This document shows positions 53,951 to 62,816 of a stretch of 64,000 nt of DNA, one piece after another (within the stretch, counting starts at the first letter, position 1; each line of letters opens with the position of its first letter). The stretch is taken from contig SVGA01000013.1 in the NCBI GenBank assembly GCA_015056575.1, positions 36,714 through 100,713 of the forward strand, given 5' to 3'. Made by a program: the position numbers and the translations under genes. The stretch comes from Butyrivibrio sp. Its GTDB lineage: Bacteria > Bacillota > Clostridia > Lachnospirales > Lachnospiraceae. A model generated the notes under the pieces. That model did no database searches and had not been told where the DNA came from. It was given only the letters and a program-made list of their open reading frames with translations.

Positions 53951-54847
53951 TCAGATCGTGTTCCTCAGCAGCACCTTAATGAGACTCCCATTCGCTGCCG
54001 GAGCGTCTTTTAAACTTTTTGGAATCGTAAGCTCTATTTCAACATGCATACGGTTTCCACGTTTACGGATAGTTTCCGTTTTAGTGATGACAGCACGTGC
54101 TTCTACTGCAGAATCATCAAGAAGCGGAAGAATCACATAGTAAAGTTCGTCCTCATCAAAAGAAACACTGCCAAGTATTTTGCCTGTAACAATACTTTCA
54201 ACCACTGCTCTGTCTTCTCTTAGAAATATGTTTAGCGGTTCTCCTGTTCTTATTTCAGATCTTCTTTTATCTGCAGTAGTCTCTTTTATGAAGCCATTAA
54301 AAGAAAATGTTTCGCCGGCCTCATTTTCTTTTACCTTATTACCTATCTTGCGCGCAGCATCAGCCGGAAGGACATACTCCTGCATCATCAGATGAAAGAT
54401 ATCTTTTACTTTATCAGGTGTTGGTGTAACCCGATAGTCTGTCAAAATCTCTTTACATGCCTCAAGAACACTCTTTGAAAAGAGCCTGAACTCTTCCATA
54501 TCAGGATCCCAGACAAATCTGCCACGAGCCATCTTCGATAACGGCAGATCCTCATCATACATCTTGAACTGAACATAGATGTCTCTTTCCGAGAACGCGC
54601 TTTTGTTTTCAAAAGCATCCCAGGAAAACTCATATGGATCAAATGACGGCTCTCCTTCAGATTCCCTGATCTTCTTATAAGCCTCGATGACCTGTCTTAT
54701 CTTTTCATCGTCCTCAGGATTTCTTTTCCTGTTAGGGTCTGAATCCGGGTGATACATGATGAGGAGCTTTTTATATTTTGCTTTTATCTCTCGGTTATCG
54801 TCATGTTTTGACGCACCGAGAATCTTATAGGCTTCTTTTTTATTCAT
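53951..54847 (-). CDS. J-domain (DnaJ-like) protein
   Basis: 298 residues. Residues 3-70 form a J domain with the essential HPD (IMYHPDSD), which stimulates the ATPase of DnaK. There is no Gly/Phe-rich or zinc-finger region, so it is not DnaJ itself. The remainder (about 80-298) is a domain I do not recognise, with a beta-rich C-terminus (VEIELTIPKSLKD). Probably recruits Hsp70 to particular clients. Cytoplasmic. The ribosome binding site is weak. Confidence 0.83.
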   Translation of the reverse strand: MNKKEAYKILGASKHDDNREIKAKYKKLLIMYHPDSDPNRKRNPEDDEKIRQVIEAYKKIRESEGEPSFDPYEFSWDAFENKSAFSERDIYVQFKMYDEDLPLSKMARGRFVWDPDMEEFRLFSKSVLEACKEILTDYRVTPTPDKVKDIFHLMMQEYVLPADAARKIGNKVKENEAGETFSFNGFIKETTADKRRSEIRTGEPLNIFLREDRAVVESIVTGKILGSVSFDEDELYYVILPLLDDSAVEARAVITKTETIRKRGNRMHVEIELTIPKSLKDAPAANGSLIKVLLRNTI

Positions 54848-54896
54848 ATCTCTGTGAATCTTTGCCGATGTTCCTGAAATATTCCTTTATTTATAA

Positions 54897-54977
54897 TAAA
54901 AAGACCTCGTTAAAATGTTTCGTTTTGCGCAATATGATTGCATCATGCTTATTCGCGATTTCAAGAGGTCTTTTTAT
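54897..54977. terminator. Large hairpin flanked by A and T runs
   Basis: AAAAAGACCTC and GAGGTCTTTTT enclose about 58 bases with inner pairing potential. It lies between the J-domain start and the stop of the two Cys-cluster genes and would end transcription of the latter on the minus strand. Confidence 0.7.
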
Positions 54978-54983
54978 CATTCT

Positions 54984-55181
54984 TTACTTGTAATATGCAG
55001 ACACTTCAAGGAAGCTCTTGTTACCATCTATGTAGTCTTTATATGCTGTCTCTGCATCTTTTCCGTGAAACACCTTACAAAGTCCGCACATGTCACAGTC
55101 AGAAATACATGGATATCTTTCTTTTATATATGCTCTGCGATCTTCTGAAGTGGAATTTCCTATCTCAGGTGCACCTGTCAT
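54984..55181 (-). CDS. 65-aa Cys-cluster protein (second of a tandem pair)
   Basis: Contains YPCISDCDMCGLCKVF, a C-x3-C-x2-C-x2-C cluster, followed by YKDYIDGNKSFLEV. The AAGGAG site sits just before ATG 55181 and overlaps the end of the preceding paralogue. Members of this small family occur in Firmicutes without known function; the cluster suggests Fe-S or zinc binding. Confidence 0.7.
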   Translation of the reverse strand: MTGAPEIGNSTSEDRRAYIKERYPCISDCDMCGLCKVFHGKDAETAYKDYIDGNKSFLEVSAYYK

Positions 55182-55194
55182 AACAACTGTCTCC

Positions 55195-55416
55195 TTAGTG
55201 TATCTGCCTGTCCTGACGATACTTTTCCATGTACTCCATGTTTATCTCACGAATTTCCTTTTTGCCATCAATGTAATCCCGGTATATGTCCCAGGGACTT
55301 CCGCCCCCAAGCCAGCATGAAGAACAATTCTCACAACCGCCTCCGCAATCAAGAGAGTTCTTTATTATCTGCTCACGTTCTTCTTTAGTTGTATCTTTGA
55401 TAAGAATTGACTTCAT
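55195..55416 (-). CDS. 73-aa Cys-cluster protein (first of a tandem pair)
   Basis: From ATG 55416 (GAGGGA site; the in-frame GTG 15 bases earlier overlaps it). Contains LDCGGGCENCSSCWL with the same C-x3-C-x2-C-x2-C spacing as its neighbour and the matching YRDYIDGKKEIREI. The pair is therefore paralogous and co-transcribed. A GGGSPWD insert after the cluster is unique to this copy. Confidence 0.7.
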   Translation of the reverse strand: MKSILIKDTTKEEREQIIKNSLDCGGGCENCSSCWLGGGSPWDIYRDYIDGKKEIREINMEYMEKYRQDRQIH

Positions 55417-55443
55417 ACTTCCCTCATTCACTTATTTCGTTTT

Positions 55444-55622
55444 TTAAGCCGCAGATGTTTCTTTGGATTCAAGCGCTTTTTCTGCCAGCTTACCGAGGAT
55501 TCATTATTTCCCGGCCTCTCATGGGCTCCACCTTTTCCATCCTAATATAATCCTTCCTTGCACATCTCGTAAATACCTGCAGGATCAGTCGCATATATTT
55601 CTGCAGCTTCGGTATTCTGTTG
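55444..55622 (-). pseudogene. Decayed coding sequence between the Cys-cluster genes and ldh
   Basis: Gene-like stretches appear in shifting frames: TEAAEIYATDPAGIYEMCKE, then an in-frame stop, DGKGGAHERPGNNE, and in another frame ILGKLAEKALESKETSAA ending at TAA 55444-55446. At least one nonsense codon and one frameshift break it. The family is not identified. Confidence 0.4.
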
Positions 55623-55691
55623 CCTTTACCTCAACTCAAAAAGTTATCCCTTGATCATCTGGCTGTTCATTATGAAAGCTTATATCCGTAC

Positions 55692-56639
55692 TCAAAGCGA
55701 TTCGTTAATTACTGCTTTCAGAGTTTCTGACGACTTCAGTAATGCCTCCTTTTCCTGCTCGCTAAGTCTGATCGGGACAGAACCTTCAACTCCATTTCTT
55801 CCGACAATAGCCGGCATGCTGAGTGCGACGCCATCTATGCCATTCTCACCATGCTGGATACTGGAAATAGGAAGAACTGACTTTTCATCTCGTATAATAG
55901 CCTCACAGATACGCCTTACACTCATAGCAATTCCGTAATAGGTCGCACCTTTTTTCTCAATGATCTCATACGCACTGTTCTTAACATTTTCTGCAATCTC
56001 TTTCATAGCTTTTTCATGCTCAAAATGGCCTCTCATCTCACAGAAATCGTGAATAGGGATCCCTGAGACATTTGCACTGCTCCATGCTGCAATCTCACTG
56101 TCTCCATGCTCACCTATGATAAATGCGTGAACTGAACGACTGTCCACACTCAGATGTTCCCCAAGAAGGTATTTGAATCTGGCTGTGTCAAGAACCGTTC
56201 CTGAACCAAATACCCTGTTTTCAGGGAATCCACTGAACTTCACTGCAGCATAGGTAAGAATATCAACCGGATTCGCCACGATAAGAAGTATTCCTTCTTT
56301 GTTGTACTTTGCAATCTCGGGAATAATAGACTTAAATATGCCTACATTCTTCTTAACGAGATCAAGCCTGGTCTCACCGGGTTTCTGTCCCGCACCTGCC
56401 GTAACAACCACAACTGCAGCATCCCCTGCATCCTTATAATCACCGGCATATATCTGCATTGGTTTTGCAAAAGGAAGTCCGTGGCTGATATCAAGAGCTT
56501 CCCCCTCAGCCTTCTCTTTATTTACATCTATCAGCACCATCTCGGAAAAAAGCCCGCTTTCCATAAGGGCAAATGCTGATGCTGAACCAACAAACCCACA
56601 ACCTACTACTGCTACTTTTCTTTCGTTTAATGCTGCCAT
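55692..56639 (-). CDS. ldh: L-lactate dehydrogenase
   Basis: 315 residues, cytoplasmic, reducing pyruvate to lactate with NADH. NAD-binding VVGCGFVGSASAF, substrate loop GAGQKPGETRLDLV with the conserved Arg, ANPVDILTY and GSGTVLDTARFKYLL, and the catalytic His in IGEHGDSE. Gln in GAGQKPGE at the specificity position supports lactate over malate. Start after AAGGAGG. Monocistronic with its own upstream gap. Confidence 0.95.
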   Translation of the reverse strand: MAALNERKVAVVGCGFVGSASAFALMESGLFSEMVLIDVNKEKAEGEALDISHGLPFAKPMQIYAGDYKDAGDAAVVVVTAGAGQKPGETRLDLVKKNVGIFKSIIPEIAKYNKEGILLIVANPVDILTYAAVKFSGFPENRVFGSGTVLDTARFKYLLGEHLSVDSRSVHAFIIGEHGDSEIAAWSSANVSGIPIHDFCEMRGHFEHEKAMKEIAENVKNSAYEIIEKKGATYYGIAMSVRRICEAIIRDEKSVLPISSIQHGENGIDGVALSMPAIVGRNGVEGSVPIRLSEQEKEALLKSSETLKAVINESL

Positions 56640-56721
56640 AGCATGCCTCCTTACTTTTTATTACATTCAGTATAAACTAACTTGCATCAATAGCCCATGA
56701 AATATGTTCTTGCTGAGAAAT

Positions 56722-57492
56722 TCAATCAAGAACTTCTCCGTTTCGCGATATTGTAACAACCTGCCAAGGCAGGAACTTTCCGCTGTTCTTTATCGCATTC
56801 TCTGCGGCCCTCTGAAGTCCTCCGCAACATGGAACCTCCATCCTTACTATGGTCACACTGGCAATATCATTATTGGTAATTATCTCAGTGAGCTTTTCAG
56901 TATAATCACCCTCATCAAGTTTCGGACAGCCAATCATTGTAACCTTCCCCTTCATGAACTCCTCGTGCATATTTGCGTAGGCATATGCTGTGCAGTCAGC
57001 TGCAATGAGGAGTTTTGCTCCATTATAGAAATCTGCCTGTGTTGGCAGAAGTTTTATCTGGCAAGGCCACTGCATCAGTCTTGAGGGATGTGAGCTCATT
57101 CTTGAAATCATGTCCTGACTGGAATCATTGTCTTCCTGGTTGCTTCTCTTAAGCGTCATGAATTTAGACCCCGGGCATCCATGTCCAGCAGCATGTTGTT
57201 CCATTTCATTCATCATCTTGTTCTCGCACTGATGCATATTTTTCACAATTCCTTTATTTTCCTGCGCTTCCTTTACTGCTGCTTCATCATAAGCAGGTGC
57301 TTCCCTTTCCTCAAAAGAGATTGCTCCCATAGGACATCCCGGCAAACAGTCGCCAAATCCATCGCAGAAGTTCTCTCTTACCAGTTTTGCTTTTCCATTC
57401 ACAATATCAATAGCCCCTTCGTGGCATGCCCCGGCGCAAATACCACAGCCATTGCACTTTTCTTCGTCGATCTTTATTATCTTTCTTACCAT
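56722..57492 (-). CDS. Ferredoxin-type iron-sulfur protein with C-terminal domain
   Basis: 256 residues. Residues 8-60 contain two cluster motifs, CNGCGICAGACHEGA and NFCDGFGDCLPGCPMGA, for two 4Fe-4S centres. After a His/Cys-containing linker (HGCPGSKFM) the C-terminal domain holds LLIAADCTAYAYANMHEEFM and VPCCGGLQRAA, further Cys that may bind a cluster. Proteins of this kind often sit beside a Crp/Fnr gene and hydroxylamine reductase; here the Crp/Fnr gene is divergent, while no hcp gene is in the window. A redox or nitrosative-stress role is inference. Confidence 0.85.
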   Translation of the reverse strand: MVRKIIKIDEEKCNGCGICAGACHEGAIDIVNGKAKLVRENFCDGFGDCLPGCPMGAISFEEREAPAYDEAAVKEAQENKGIVKNMHQCENKMMNEMEQHAAGHGCPGSKFMTLKRSNQEDNDSSQDMISRMSSHPSRLMQWPCQIKLLPTQADFYNGAKLLIAADCTAYAYANMHEEFMKGKVTMIGCPKLDEGDYTEKLTEIITNNDIASVTIVRMEVPCCGGLQRAAENAIKNSGKFLPWQVVTISRNGEVLD

Positions 57493-57599
57493 CTTTAAAC
57501 CTCTCTGTTCTTTGCTTTATCCTTGTTCTGATGGTGACAGTATAATATACTATCCTTAACAAGTATGTTGTTTAAACCACATTTTGGAGAAATTATTGT

Positions 57600-58265
57600 A
57601 TGAATCTTGAAGGTATAGAAAAAAGCAGACTGTTCCAAGGAATGACAGCAAAAGAGCTATCCTTATGCCTTGATTGTCTGGGGGCAAAGGAAAAGAGATT
57701 CCGAAAAGATGATGTGATTCTCCACGCCGGAGAACAGACTTCCCAAATAGGCATGGTACTTTCCGGCAGTGTTACTGTTGAAAGTAACGACATCTGGGGC
57801 AACCGTACTGTATTAAGCCATGTGGGAAAGAACCAATACTTTGCGGAGACCTACGCTCTTCTTGGCGAAGTCCTTCTGGTGGATGTCAGAGCAAATGAGG
57901 AAAGCCGCATTCTCTTTTGCAATATACAAAGCCTTCTTGATGATAGCAAAAAAAGCTCTCCCTGGAAGGAAAAGCTCCTTAAAAATATACTTATTATCTC
58001 ATCACAGAAGAATCTTGCCCTCTCCGGACGAAGCTTTTACACTTCTTCCAAGAGCTGTCGTGGACGTCTCTTGTCATATCTCAATGCCGTTGCACTGCAA
58101 ACAGACTCAAGGGAATTTAATATCCCATTCAACAGGCAACAACTTGCTGATTATCTGAATCTGGAGCGCACCAATATGTCAAAAGAACTCTCACGCATGA
58201 AAGATGAAGGGCTCATCGAGTACAGAAAAAGCCATTTCAGGCTTCTTAAGGGAGAGCTCGGATAA
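57600..58265 (+). CDS. Crp/Fnr-family transcriptional regulator
   Basis: 221 residues. Cyclic-nucleotide-type beta-barrel (about 10-120), long dimer helix, and winged HTH near 165-205 (FNRQQLADYLNLERTNMSKE as recognition region). It lacks the N-terminal cysteine cluster of Fnr. Divergent from the Fe-S protein gene with a 107-base shared promoter region, so it probably controls that gene. Start after GGAGAA. Confidence 0.9.
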   Translation: MNLEGIEKSRLFQGMTAKELSLCLDCLGAKEKRFRKDDVILHAGEQTSQIGMVLSGSVTVESNDIWGNRTVLSHVGKNQYFAETYALLGEVLLVDVRANEESRILFCNIQSLLDDSKKSSPWKEKLLKNILIISSQKNLALSGRSFYTSSKSCRGRLLSYLNAVALQTDSREFNIPFNRQQLADYLNLERTNMSKELSRMKDEGLIEYRKSHFRLLKGELG

Positions 58266-58270
58266 TGTCT

Positions 58271-58564
58271 TCATCCCCTAAATGCCGGACTCATTCTTTC
58301 AATCTCATTCCTCGAAATGCCAAATCCTTTTGCCAATATCTCCCAGTTCTTTTCTACTATAGTCCTGATCTCAGCTATTTCCTGCTCTGCATAAAGCTGC
58401 AAATCAGGATCCAGAAACTGGTCTGATCTTTTCAGCCATGAAGATTCGTATTCAAATGCATACGTTTCCCTGCCTCTGCTTTCGGAAACATATATTGTTC
58501 CAACAGGTTCACAGTTATGATAAAGGAAGTCTGCATATACATATATTTCTTTTTCCTTATTCAT
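58271..58564 (-). pseudogene. hipA: HipA toxin with an internal deletion
   Basis: Residues 5-57 are the N-terminal HipA subdomain (VYADFLYHNCEPVGTIYVSE and FEYESSWLKR, DPDLQLYA). Directly after it the frame continues with EIAEIRTIVEKNWEILAKG and SRNEIERMSPAF, the far C-terminus of HipA kinases. The whole kinase core with its ATP site is missing, about 300 or more residues compared with the normal ~420. The join is in frame. It overlaps the hipB-like gene by 8 bases. It cannot phosphorylate targets; it may at most still bind the antitoxin. Confidence 0.82.
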
Positions 58565-58883
58565 TACTCTTTTCCTTCTTTGCCCTGCTCCTCACAGGGA
58601 GATCCAGATCCTGAAGTTTACGTCCTAATTCATCATCTTTAGCAACAAGAAGCAGGTCTTTATCCATGTAATTTAAAGCATGCAAAACAGCCGCATAGCA
58701 ACCGATTGCAACAGAAGGTGCTCCCTTCTCTATAGCAACAAGCGTGGCACGACTTATCCCTGCCCTTTCAGCCACAAGCTCAGACTTAAGCTTTCTTCTG
58801 AGCCTTGCATATTTGATCTGCAATCCCATTTGTGACAGGATATCTATTGTTTCCGGTAAAAGAACTGTTGATTTCTTAGGCAT
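58557..58883 (-). CDS. hipB: HipB-like XRE antitoxin
   Basis: 108 residues. HTH at about 20-60 (IKYARLRRKLKSELVAERAG then ISRATLVAIEKG) followed by a helical, basic C-terminus. It precedes and overlaps the hipA remnant, the standard order of hipBA. It should bind its own promoter. With the toxin core gone it is a possible orphan regulator. Start after AAGGAGAG. Confidence 0.87.
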   Translation of the reverse strand: MPKKSTVLLPETIDILSQMGLQIKYARLRRKLKSELVAERAGISRATLVAIEKGAPSVAIGCYAAVLHALNYMDKDLLLVAKDDELGRKLQDLDLPVRSRAKKEKSNE

Positions 58884-58979
58884 AAAACACTCTCCTTATG
58901 TATATAACTATACACACAATGAGGGTGAATGTCAATTTTTATTGACATTACTTACCTTTCTCAGTAATACTCCAAAGAT

Positions 58980-59351
58980 TTAATAGTGAACCCTGACAAC
59001 TCCGGATCCAAATGGAAAAGGAGCTACTCTTGCAATCTTAAAGAACTGCTTTCCGAAAGGAATACCTATTATCGTTATACACAAGAGGCAGCCAATTAAG
59101 GCATTCGCAGCCGCCAGTTCAATTCCGGAAAGGCAGATCCAAAGTATGTTCAAAAGAAGTGACACAGCTCCGCCTTCATCCACTATCTCTTTTCCAAAAG
59201 GATTCAGTGATATGGAAGAAAGCTTAAAGCATTGAAGCCCCACAGGTATACCAACAACAGTACAGCACCACAGAAGCCCAACAAACCACCAGCCCATAGC
59301 GCTTAATAGTCCTCCACATATTATCCAGATTATGTTTCCCAGAAATCTCAT
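58980..59351 (-). CDS. yccF: YccF domain membrane protein
   Basis: 123 residues with about four hydrophobic segments in two similar halves: LGNIIWIICGGLLSAMGWW / VGIPVGLQCFKLSS and LLNILWICLSGIELAAAN / IGIPFGKQFFKIA, the YccF double repeat. The function is unknown. GAGGAGG site before the ATG. Single gene. Confidence 0.88.
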   Translation of the reverse strand: MRFLGNIIWIICGGLLSAMGWWFVGLLWCCTVVGIPVGLQCFKLSSISLNPFGKEIVDEGGAVSLLLNILWICLSGIELAAANALIGCLLCITIIGIPFGKQFFKIARVAPFPFGSGVVRVHY

Positions 59352-59419
59352 TGTTTTGCCTCCTCATATTCAGCCATTTAAGCCTCTAAGGCCTGCACCT
59401 CTTGCACGGGCTTTTACCT

Positions 59420-59506
59420 TCACTGTTTATTGAGCTTATATCCCACAACAGATCCGATTATCCCTCCAAGTACATGTGACAGATTAGATATGCTTCGCGC
59501 AGAGTG
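59420..59506 (-). pseudogene. Tail of a rhomboid-like membrane protease
   Basis: A frame closed upstream by TAG encodes SISNLSHVLGGIIGSVVGYK and LNKQ, then stops at 59420-59422. S-N-x-S-H-x-x-G-G is the last helix of rhomboid proteases, containing the catalytic His. No start codon; the gene body is missing. It overlaps the end of the next upstream frame. Confidence 0.55.
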
Positions 59507-59702
59507 CTATGCTTTTACAGCCTCTCGTGAGGATGTCATCAGAGATATTTTTTATTAGCACCTCATCTTCCAGTTCATCTGCTATAATGATTACAGTGTA
59601 ACTGGAAAGATCATGAAGCCTTTTTCCGGCGATAGCTCTTTTACCAATAAGACTGTATGTGACATTTGATGCGATCTGTTCCGGATATATATGCTGTAAC
59701 AT
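59484..59702 (-). CDS. 72-aa protein, probably truncated
   Basis: Starts at ATG 59702 after GGGAGG. Contains SYTVIIIADELEDEVLIKNI followed by SDDILTRGCKSIALCAKH, resembling the start of a small uncharacterised domain (DUF7684-like). Its end runs out of frame into a rhomboid gene tail, so its natural C-terminus seems lost. Confidence 0.5.
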   Translation of the reverse strand: MLQHIYPEQIASNVTYSLIGKRAIAGKRLHDLSSYTVIIIADELEDEVLIKNISDDILTRGCKSIALCAKHI

Positions 59703-59887
59703 TGGACACCTCCCTGTTGTACGATAAGGTTTGTTGTTTGTTGTTTTCTGTTGTACTCATCTTACAAAATAAAGAGTCCAATAATTACACCAACTGCATA
59801 TTGTGGTTTTCGCGAATGTATATTGGGTTCCACCACAAAATATGCCATGTTTAATATCATGATATTTAATTTTGATGGAGAAAAAAT

Positions 59888-60331
59888 ATGGGAAATAAAG
59901 AGCCAAATATTGATGATTTCTTTAGATATTCCGAAGCTCTTATAAAGAAGATGCATGAATACATGGCAGGAAAGAGCTTCGATGAAAAATTTGCTACAGC
60001 CATGCTCAATGCAACAGATGCCGACAGCAAATTCAAGGCTGACGTAGCTGTGAAGCTTTCAAACGTTCTTAACATGATGGAAATGTTTGTTGAATACGTA
60101 AACAAACCGGTAAAGAAAGAGGGCATCCTTCAAAGGAAGCTTGATGGAACTGTCATGCTTGAAGATACCCCTGTTCCGGTTGGATCTCTGGTAGAATACT
60201 GGAAAGATGAAAAATGGAATCTGGGAAAGATTGCTCAGAATCCTCAAACCAAACAGCTTTCCATTATTGATGTTGTTTCAAACAAAACTATGATAGACAG
60301 GATCGAACAAATAACGGCCCGGGTCAGATAG
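59888..60331 (+). CDS. DUF5348-like protein
   Basis: 147 residues. A helical N-terminus (FFRYSEALIKKMHEYMAGKS) and a C-terminal beta domain from residue ~78 (LQRKLDGTVMLEDTPVPVGS then LVEYWKDEKWNLGKI) resembling DUF5348. No known function. Start after GGAGAAAAA. Isolated between gene fragments; its promoter must lie in the 185-base gap before it. Confidence 0.6.
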   Translation: MGNKEPNIDDFFRYSEALIKKMHEYMAGKSFDEKFATAMLNATDADSKFKADVAVKLSNVLNMMEMFVEYVNKPVKKEGILQRKLDGTVMLEDTPVPVGSLVEYWKDEKWNLGKIAQNPQTKQLSIIDVVSNKTMIDRIEQITARVR

Positions 60332-60370
60332 TAGCAGTGATCAATTAAGATACTTGTTCAGGGAAAATAG

Positions 60371-60538
60371 CTACCTTTTAGCATCTTCGTAGCCAAGCCA
60401 GTACAGATCACCGAGTTTATCCATGTTACCTTCAACACGCTTTACTGTAACATGTTCTGAAGGAGCTATTACAAATATCCTTCCTTCTTTTTCAAGCTGG
60501 TCGATCTCGTCGCATTCTTTGTTATAATGTTTTTCCAC
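60371..60538 (-). pseudogene. Tail of a patatin-like phospholipase
   Basis: 55 codons open from GTG 60538, which overlaps the PcfJ stop codon (TAGTG), to TAG 60371-60373. NKECDEIDQLEKEGRIFVIA, then EHVTVKRVEGNMDKLGDLYWLGYEDA, is the conserved C-terminal end of patatin-like phospholipases. The catalytic part (GxSxG and DG/A) is absent. Deletion scar. Confidence 0.7.
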
Positions 60539-61980
60539 TATTCTGCCAAATCCAGTGCTCGATCAAACATGAACTTCCCATATCCAATGTTATGTCTTTT
60601 GCAATAGTCTCTGATCCATCCCGCTTCTTCAGGAGTACAATCTTTATTGAATCTATGATATGCCTGCGTTAATTCTCCTTCGTATATCTCCAATGTAATG
60701 AACGGAGCATTCACATCATCCGTCCTTCTCATGAACAAAATTGTAGTTGCGTTATTTGTTACTGCATCAACATATCCTAACAGGCAATTTCTCATATACG
60801 CAGCTTCTCTACAAAAATCATTGATTGTCTGAGGGTATCTCACAACATAGCCATTATCACGTTCTTGCCAATCATACTCTCTTTTTCTGTTAGATACCCG
60901 AACAGCCCTATCATAGAATTCTCTAGCCTGAAGAAGATATAGCTGTATCTCGGCTATTTCATTGTCGTCATCCCCAGGTCTAAGGTACTTGCCATAAATT
61001 GGGTCTATATTAGCTAAATCCGACAGTGTCTCCACTCCCTTTACCTTGCATAAAAAGTCTCGAAACTGCCTTGGATGCCATAAATATGATAATTCTGATC
61101 TTCTGCTCAGATATATCCTGCTGATTTCTTTAGGAGTAAGCTTACGGTCATAAAGATGTTTGATATATCCGCACTGGGCATCGTTTAAAGGCTGGAAAAA
61201 TATCTCCCCATTAATCTTTCCTAAGGTCTTGAATAGTTTTCTATATTCATCATTGCACAACATTTCACCGCCAGCATCGCAATTAAGTGCCCTCAATGCC
61301 TTCATGGGTACATTATCATACACTTCTGATGGGTTTGATGATAAAAGATTAAGATCATCAATATCCGCAGAATGCTTTGCCAGCATATCCAGTCCACACT
61401 TGTAAAGAAGTTCTTTTACCGTGTTTTTCCTCATACAATGGTAAATATGGTCAAGTACTCTGACAGAATCCGTGTAGTACCTGCGAAGATTCCAATCAGG
61501 ATGAATGTTGCTATAGTAGTCAAATATCTCATCAAACATTCCATATTTATATCTGCAGTTCCTATTATCCAGACATAATTCCTGAAAAAGCTGCTCCTGC
61601 TCTGCTGTCCATGCATAATCATCATGAAACACAAAGCGCTCCGCTCTGCCAATGCCAGATTCACCTTTATACTTGTAATCCACGTAAAGTGTGTCTATGT
61701 ATGGACTTATCCTTAGTATAAAAAGAAATTCATGATACTCATCTGAGGTGGGCACTTTTGCCATTATGAGTCGCATAACCTCCTCTTCAGAAAGATCCGA
61801 AGGCTCCCAACTGTTTTGTCCAATCTTCAATTCCAACATAAGATTTATCTCACCGACATTCATACCTGTCTGATACTGCCAACCGACATATTCATATTCT
61901 TTTGCAGATATCCCGATAGTGTCGGGCAAGTCTTTTTCAACTATCTGCCAGATCAACACTTCTCTAGGTGTGTCTTTCAT
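60538..61980 (-). CDS. PcfJ domain-containing protein
   Basis: About 480 residues from ATG 61980 (GAGG 8 bases upstream; an ATG 39 bases earlier would overlap the preceding gene). The C-terminal 120 residues match PcfJ: INDFCREAAYMRNCLLGYVD, ILFMRRTDD, FITLEIYEGELTQAYHRFN. PcfJ domains occur in conjugative plasmids and mobile elements; function unknown. The long helical N-terminus is not recognised. Follows the ADP-ribosylglycohydrolase by 13 bases. Confidence 0.8.
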   Translation of the reverse strand: MKDTPREVLIWQIVEKDLPDTIGISAKEYEYVGWQYQTGMNVGEINLMLELKIGQNSWEPSDLSEEEVMRLIMAKVPTSDEYHEFLFILRISPYIDTLYVDYKYKGESGIGRAERFVFHDDYAWTAEQEQLFQELCLDNRNCRYKYGMFDEIFDYYSNIHPDWNLRRYYTDSVRVLDHIYHCMRKNTVKELLYKCGLDMLAKHSADIDDLNLLSSNPSEVYDNVPMKALRALNCDAGGEMLCNDEYRKLFKTLGKINGEIFFQPLNDAQCGYIKHLYDRKLTPKEISRIYLSRRSELSYLWHPRQFRDFLCKVKGVETLSDLANIDPIYGKYLRPGDDDNEIAEIQLYLLQAREFYDRAVRVSNRKREYDWQERDNGYVVRYPQTINDFCREAAYMRNCLLGYVDAVTNNATTILFMRRTDDVNAPFITLEIYEGELTQAYHRFNKDCTPEEAGWIRDYCKRHNIGYGKFMFDRALDLAE

Positions 61981-61993
61981 CACAAAGACCTCA

Positions 61994-62803
61994 TTACATT
62001 GTTCCGATAAACTGTTCAAAATCAGCCATTATATTAAGAAATTCTTCCGGAAGTCTGTTCTCACATTCTCTCTTCATATCTTCAGGAACTCCATAGAAAG
62101 CTTCGGCTATCGCCCCAGCTATGCATGTTACCGTGTCACAATCTCCGCCAATGGATACCGCATTGCGAATTACATCTTCAAAATCCACGCCCTCGAAAAA
62201 TGCGGTCATTGCCTCCGGTACTGTTTCCTGACAACTTTCTACATGATGATATGTTGGTCTGATTTCATCCAAAGTGCGATTAAAATTATATCCGTACGTA
62301 TCGTGAATATACCTTCGGATTTCTTCTTTCCCTGTTCCTGTCCTTGCCATATAAACTGCTGAAGCTACTGATTCTGCCCCCTTAATTCCTTCGGGATGAT
62401 CATGGGAGACTTCAGCAGACCATCTTGCAACTTCCGTAGTCCGTTCCAAAGAGTCAAAAGCCCATCCTACAGATGATACCCTCATTGCAGCTCCATTGCC
62501 ATAGCTGCCATATGGCTGAGGATTCGGATCATGAAGCCACTGCGAGAACATTCCGCCATATTCTCCTGTTGCATACCTATTGCCTATATCCTGCATGCAG
62601 CCAACAAACTCTGCTTTCATGATACCTTCACCAGCATACGCACCTGCATTCATGATTCCCTTTGCAATAGCTAGCGTCATTGCCGTATCATCTGTGTATC
62701 TTATCCATTTTTGGGGATTAAAAAGTATAAAATCTTTTGTTTTCTCACCCTGATCAAACTCATAAGGTGCTCCTATCATATCTCCTAAGATTGCTCCGTA
62801 CAT
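61994..62803 (-). CDS. ADP-ribosylglycohydrolase family protein
   Basis: 269 residues. Mg-binding motifs of the DraG fold: GAILGDMIGAPYEF, YTDDTAMTLAIA, HDHPEGIKGAESVA, and the C-terminal GGDCDTVTCIAGAIAEAFYG. It removes ADP-ribose from proteins, nucleic acids or small molecules. A GGAGGGTT site overlaps the end of the preceding 36-aa gene. Likely an operon: 36-aa gene, this gene, PcfJ gene. Confidence 0.92.
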   Translation of the reverse strand: MYGAILGDMIGAPYEFDQGEKTKDFILFNPQKWIRYTDDTAMTLAIAKGIMNAGAYAGEGIMKAEFVGCMQDIGNRYATGEYGGMFSQWLHDPNPQPYGSYGNGAAMRVSSVGWAFDSLERTTEVARWSAEVSHDHPEGIKGAESVASAVYMARTGTGKEEIRRYIHDTYGYNFNRTLDEIRPTYHHVESCQETVPEAMTAFFEGVDFEDVIRNAVSIGGDCDTVTCIAGAIAEAFYGVPEDMKRECENRLPEEFLNIMADFEQFIGTM

Positions 62804-62816
62804 ATCAATAACCCTC

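Noticed and set aside
59762..59956. Minus-strand ORF ending in a hydrophobic helix (YAVGVIIGLFIL)
   Set aside because: It could be another gene tail, but it lacks a ribosome binding site and overlaps the start of the DUF5348-like gene; too little to call.
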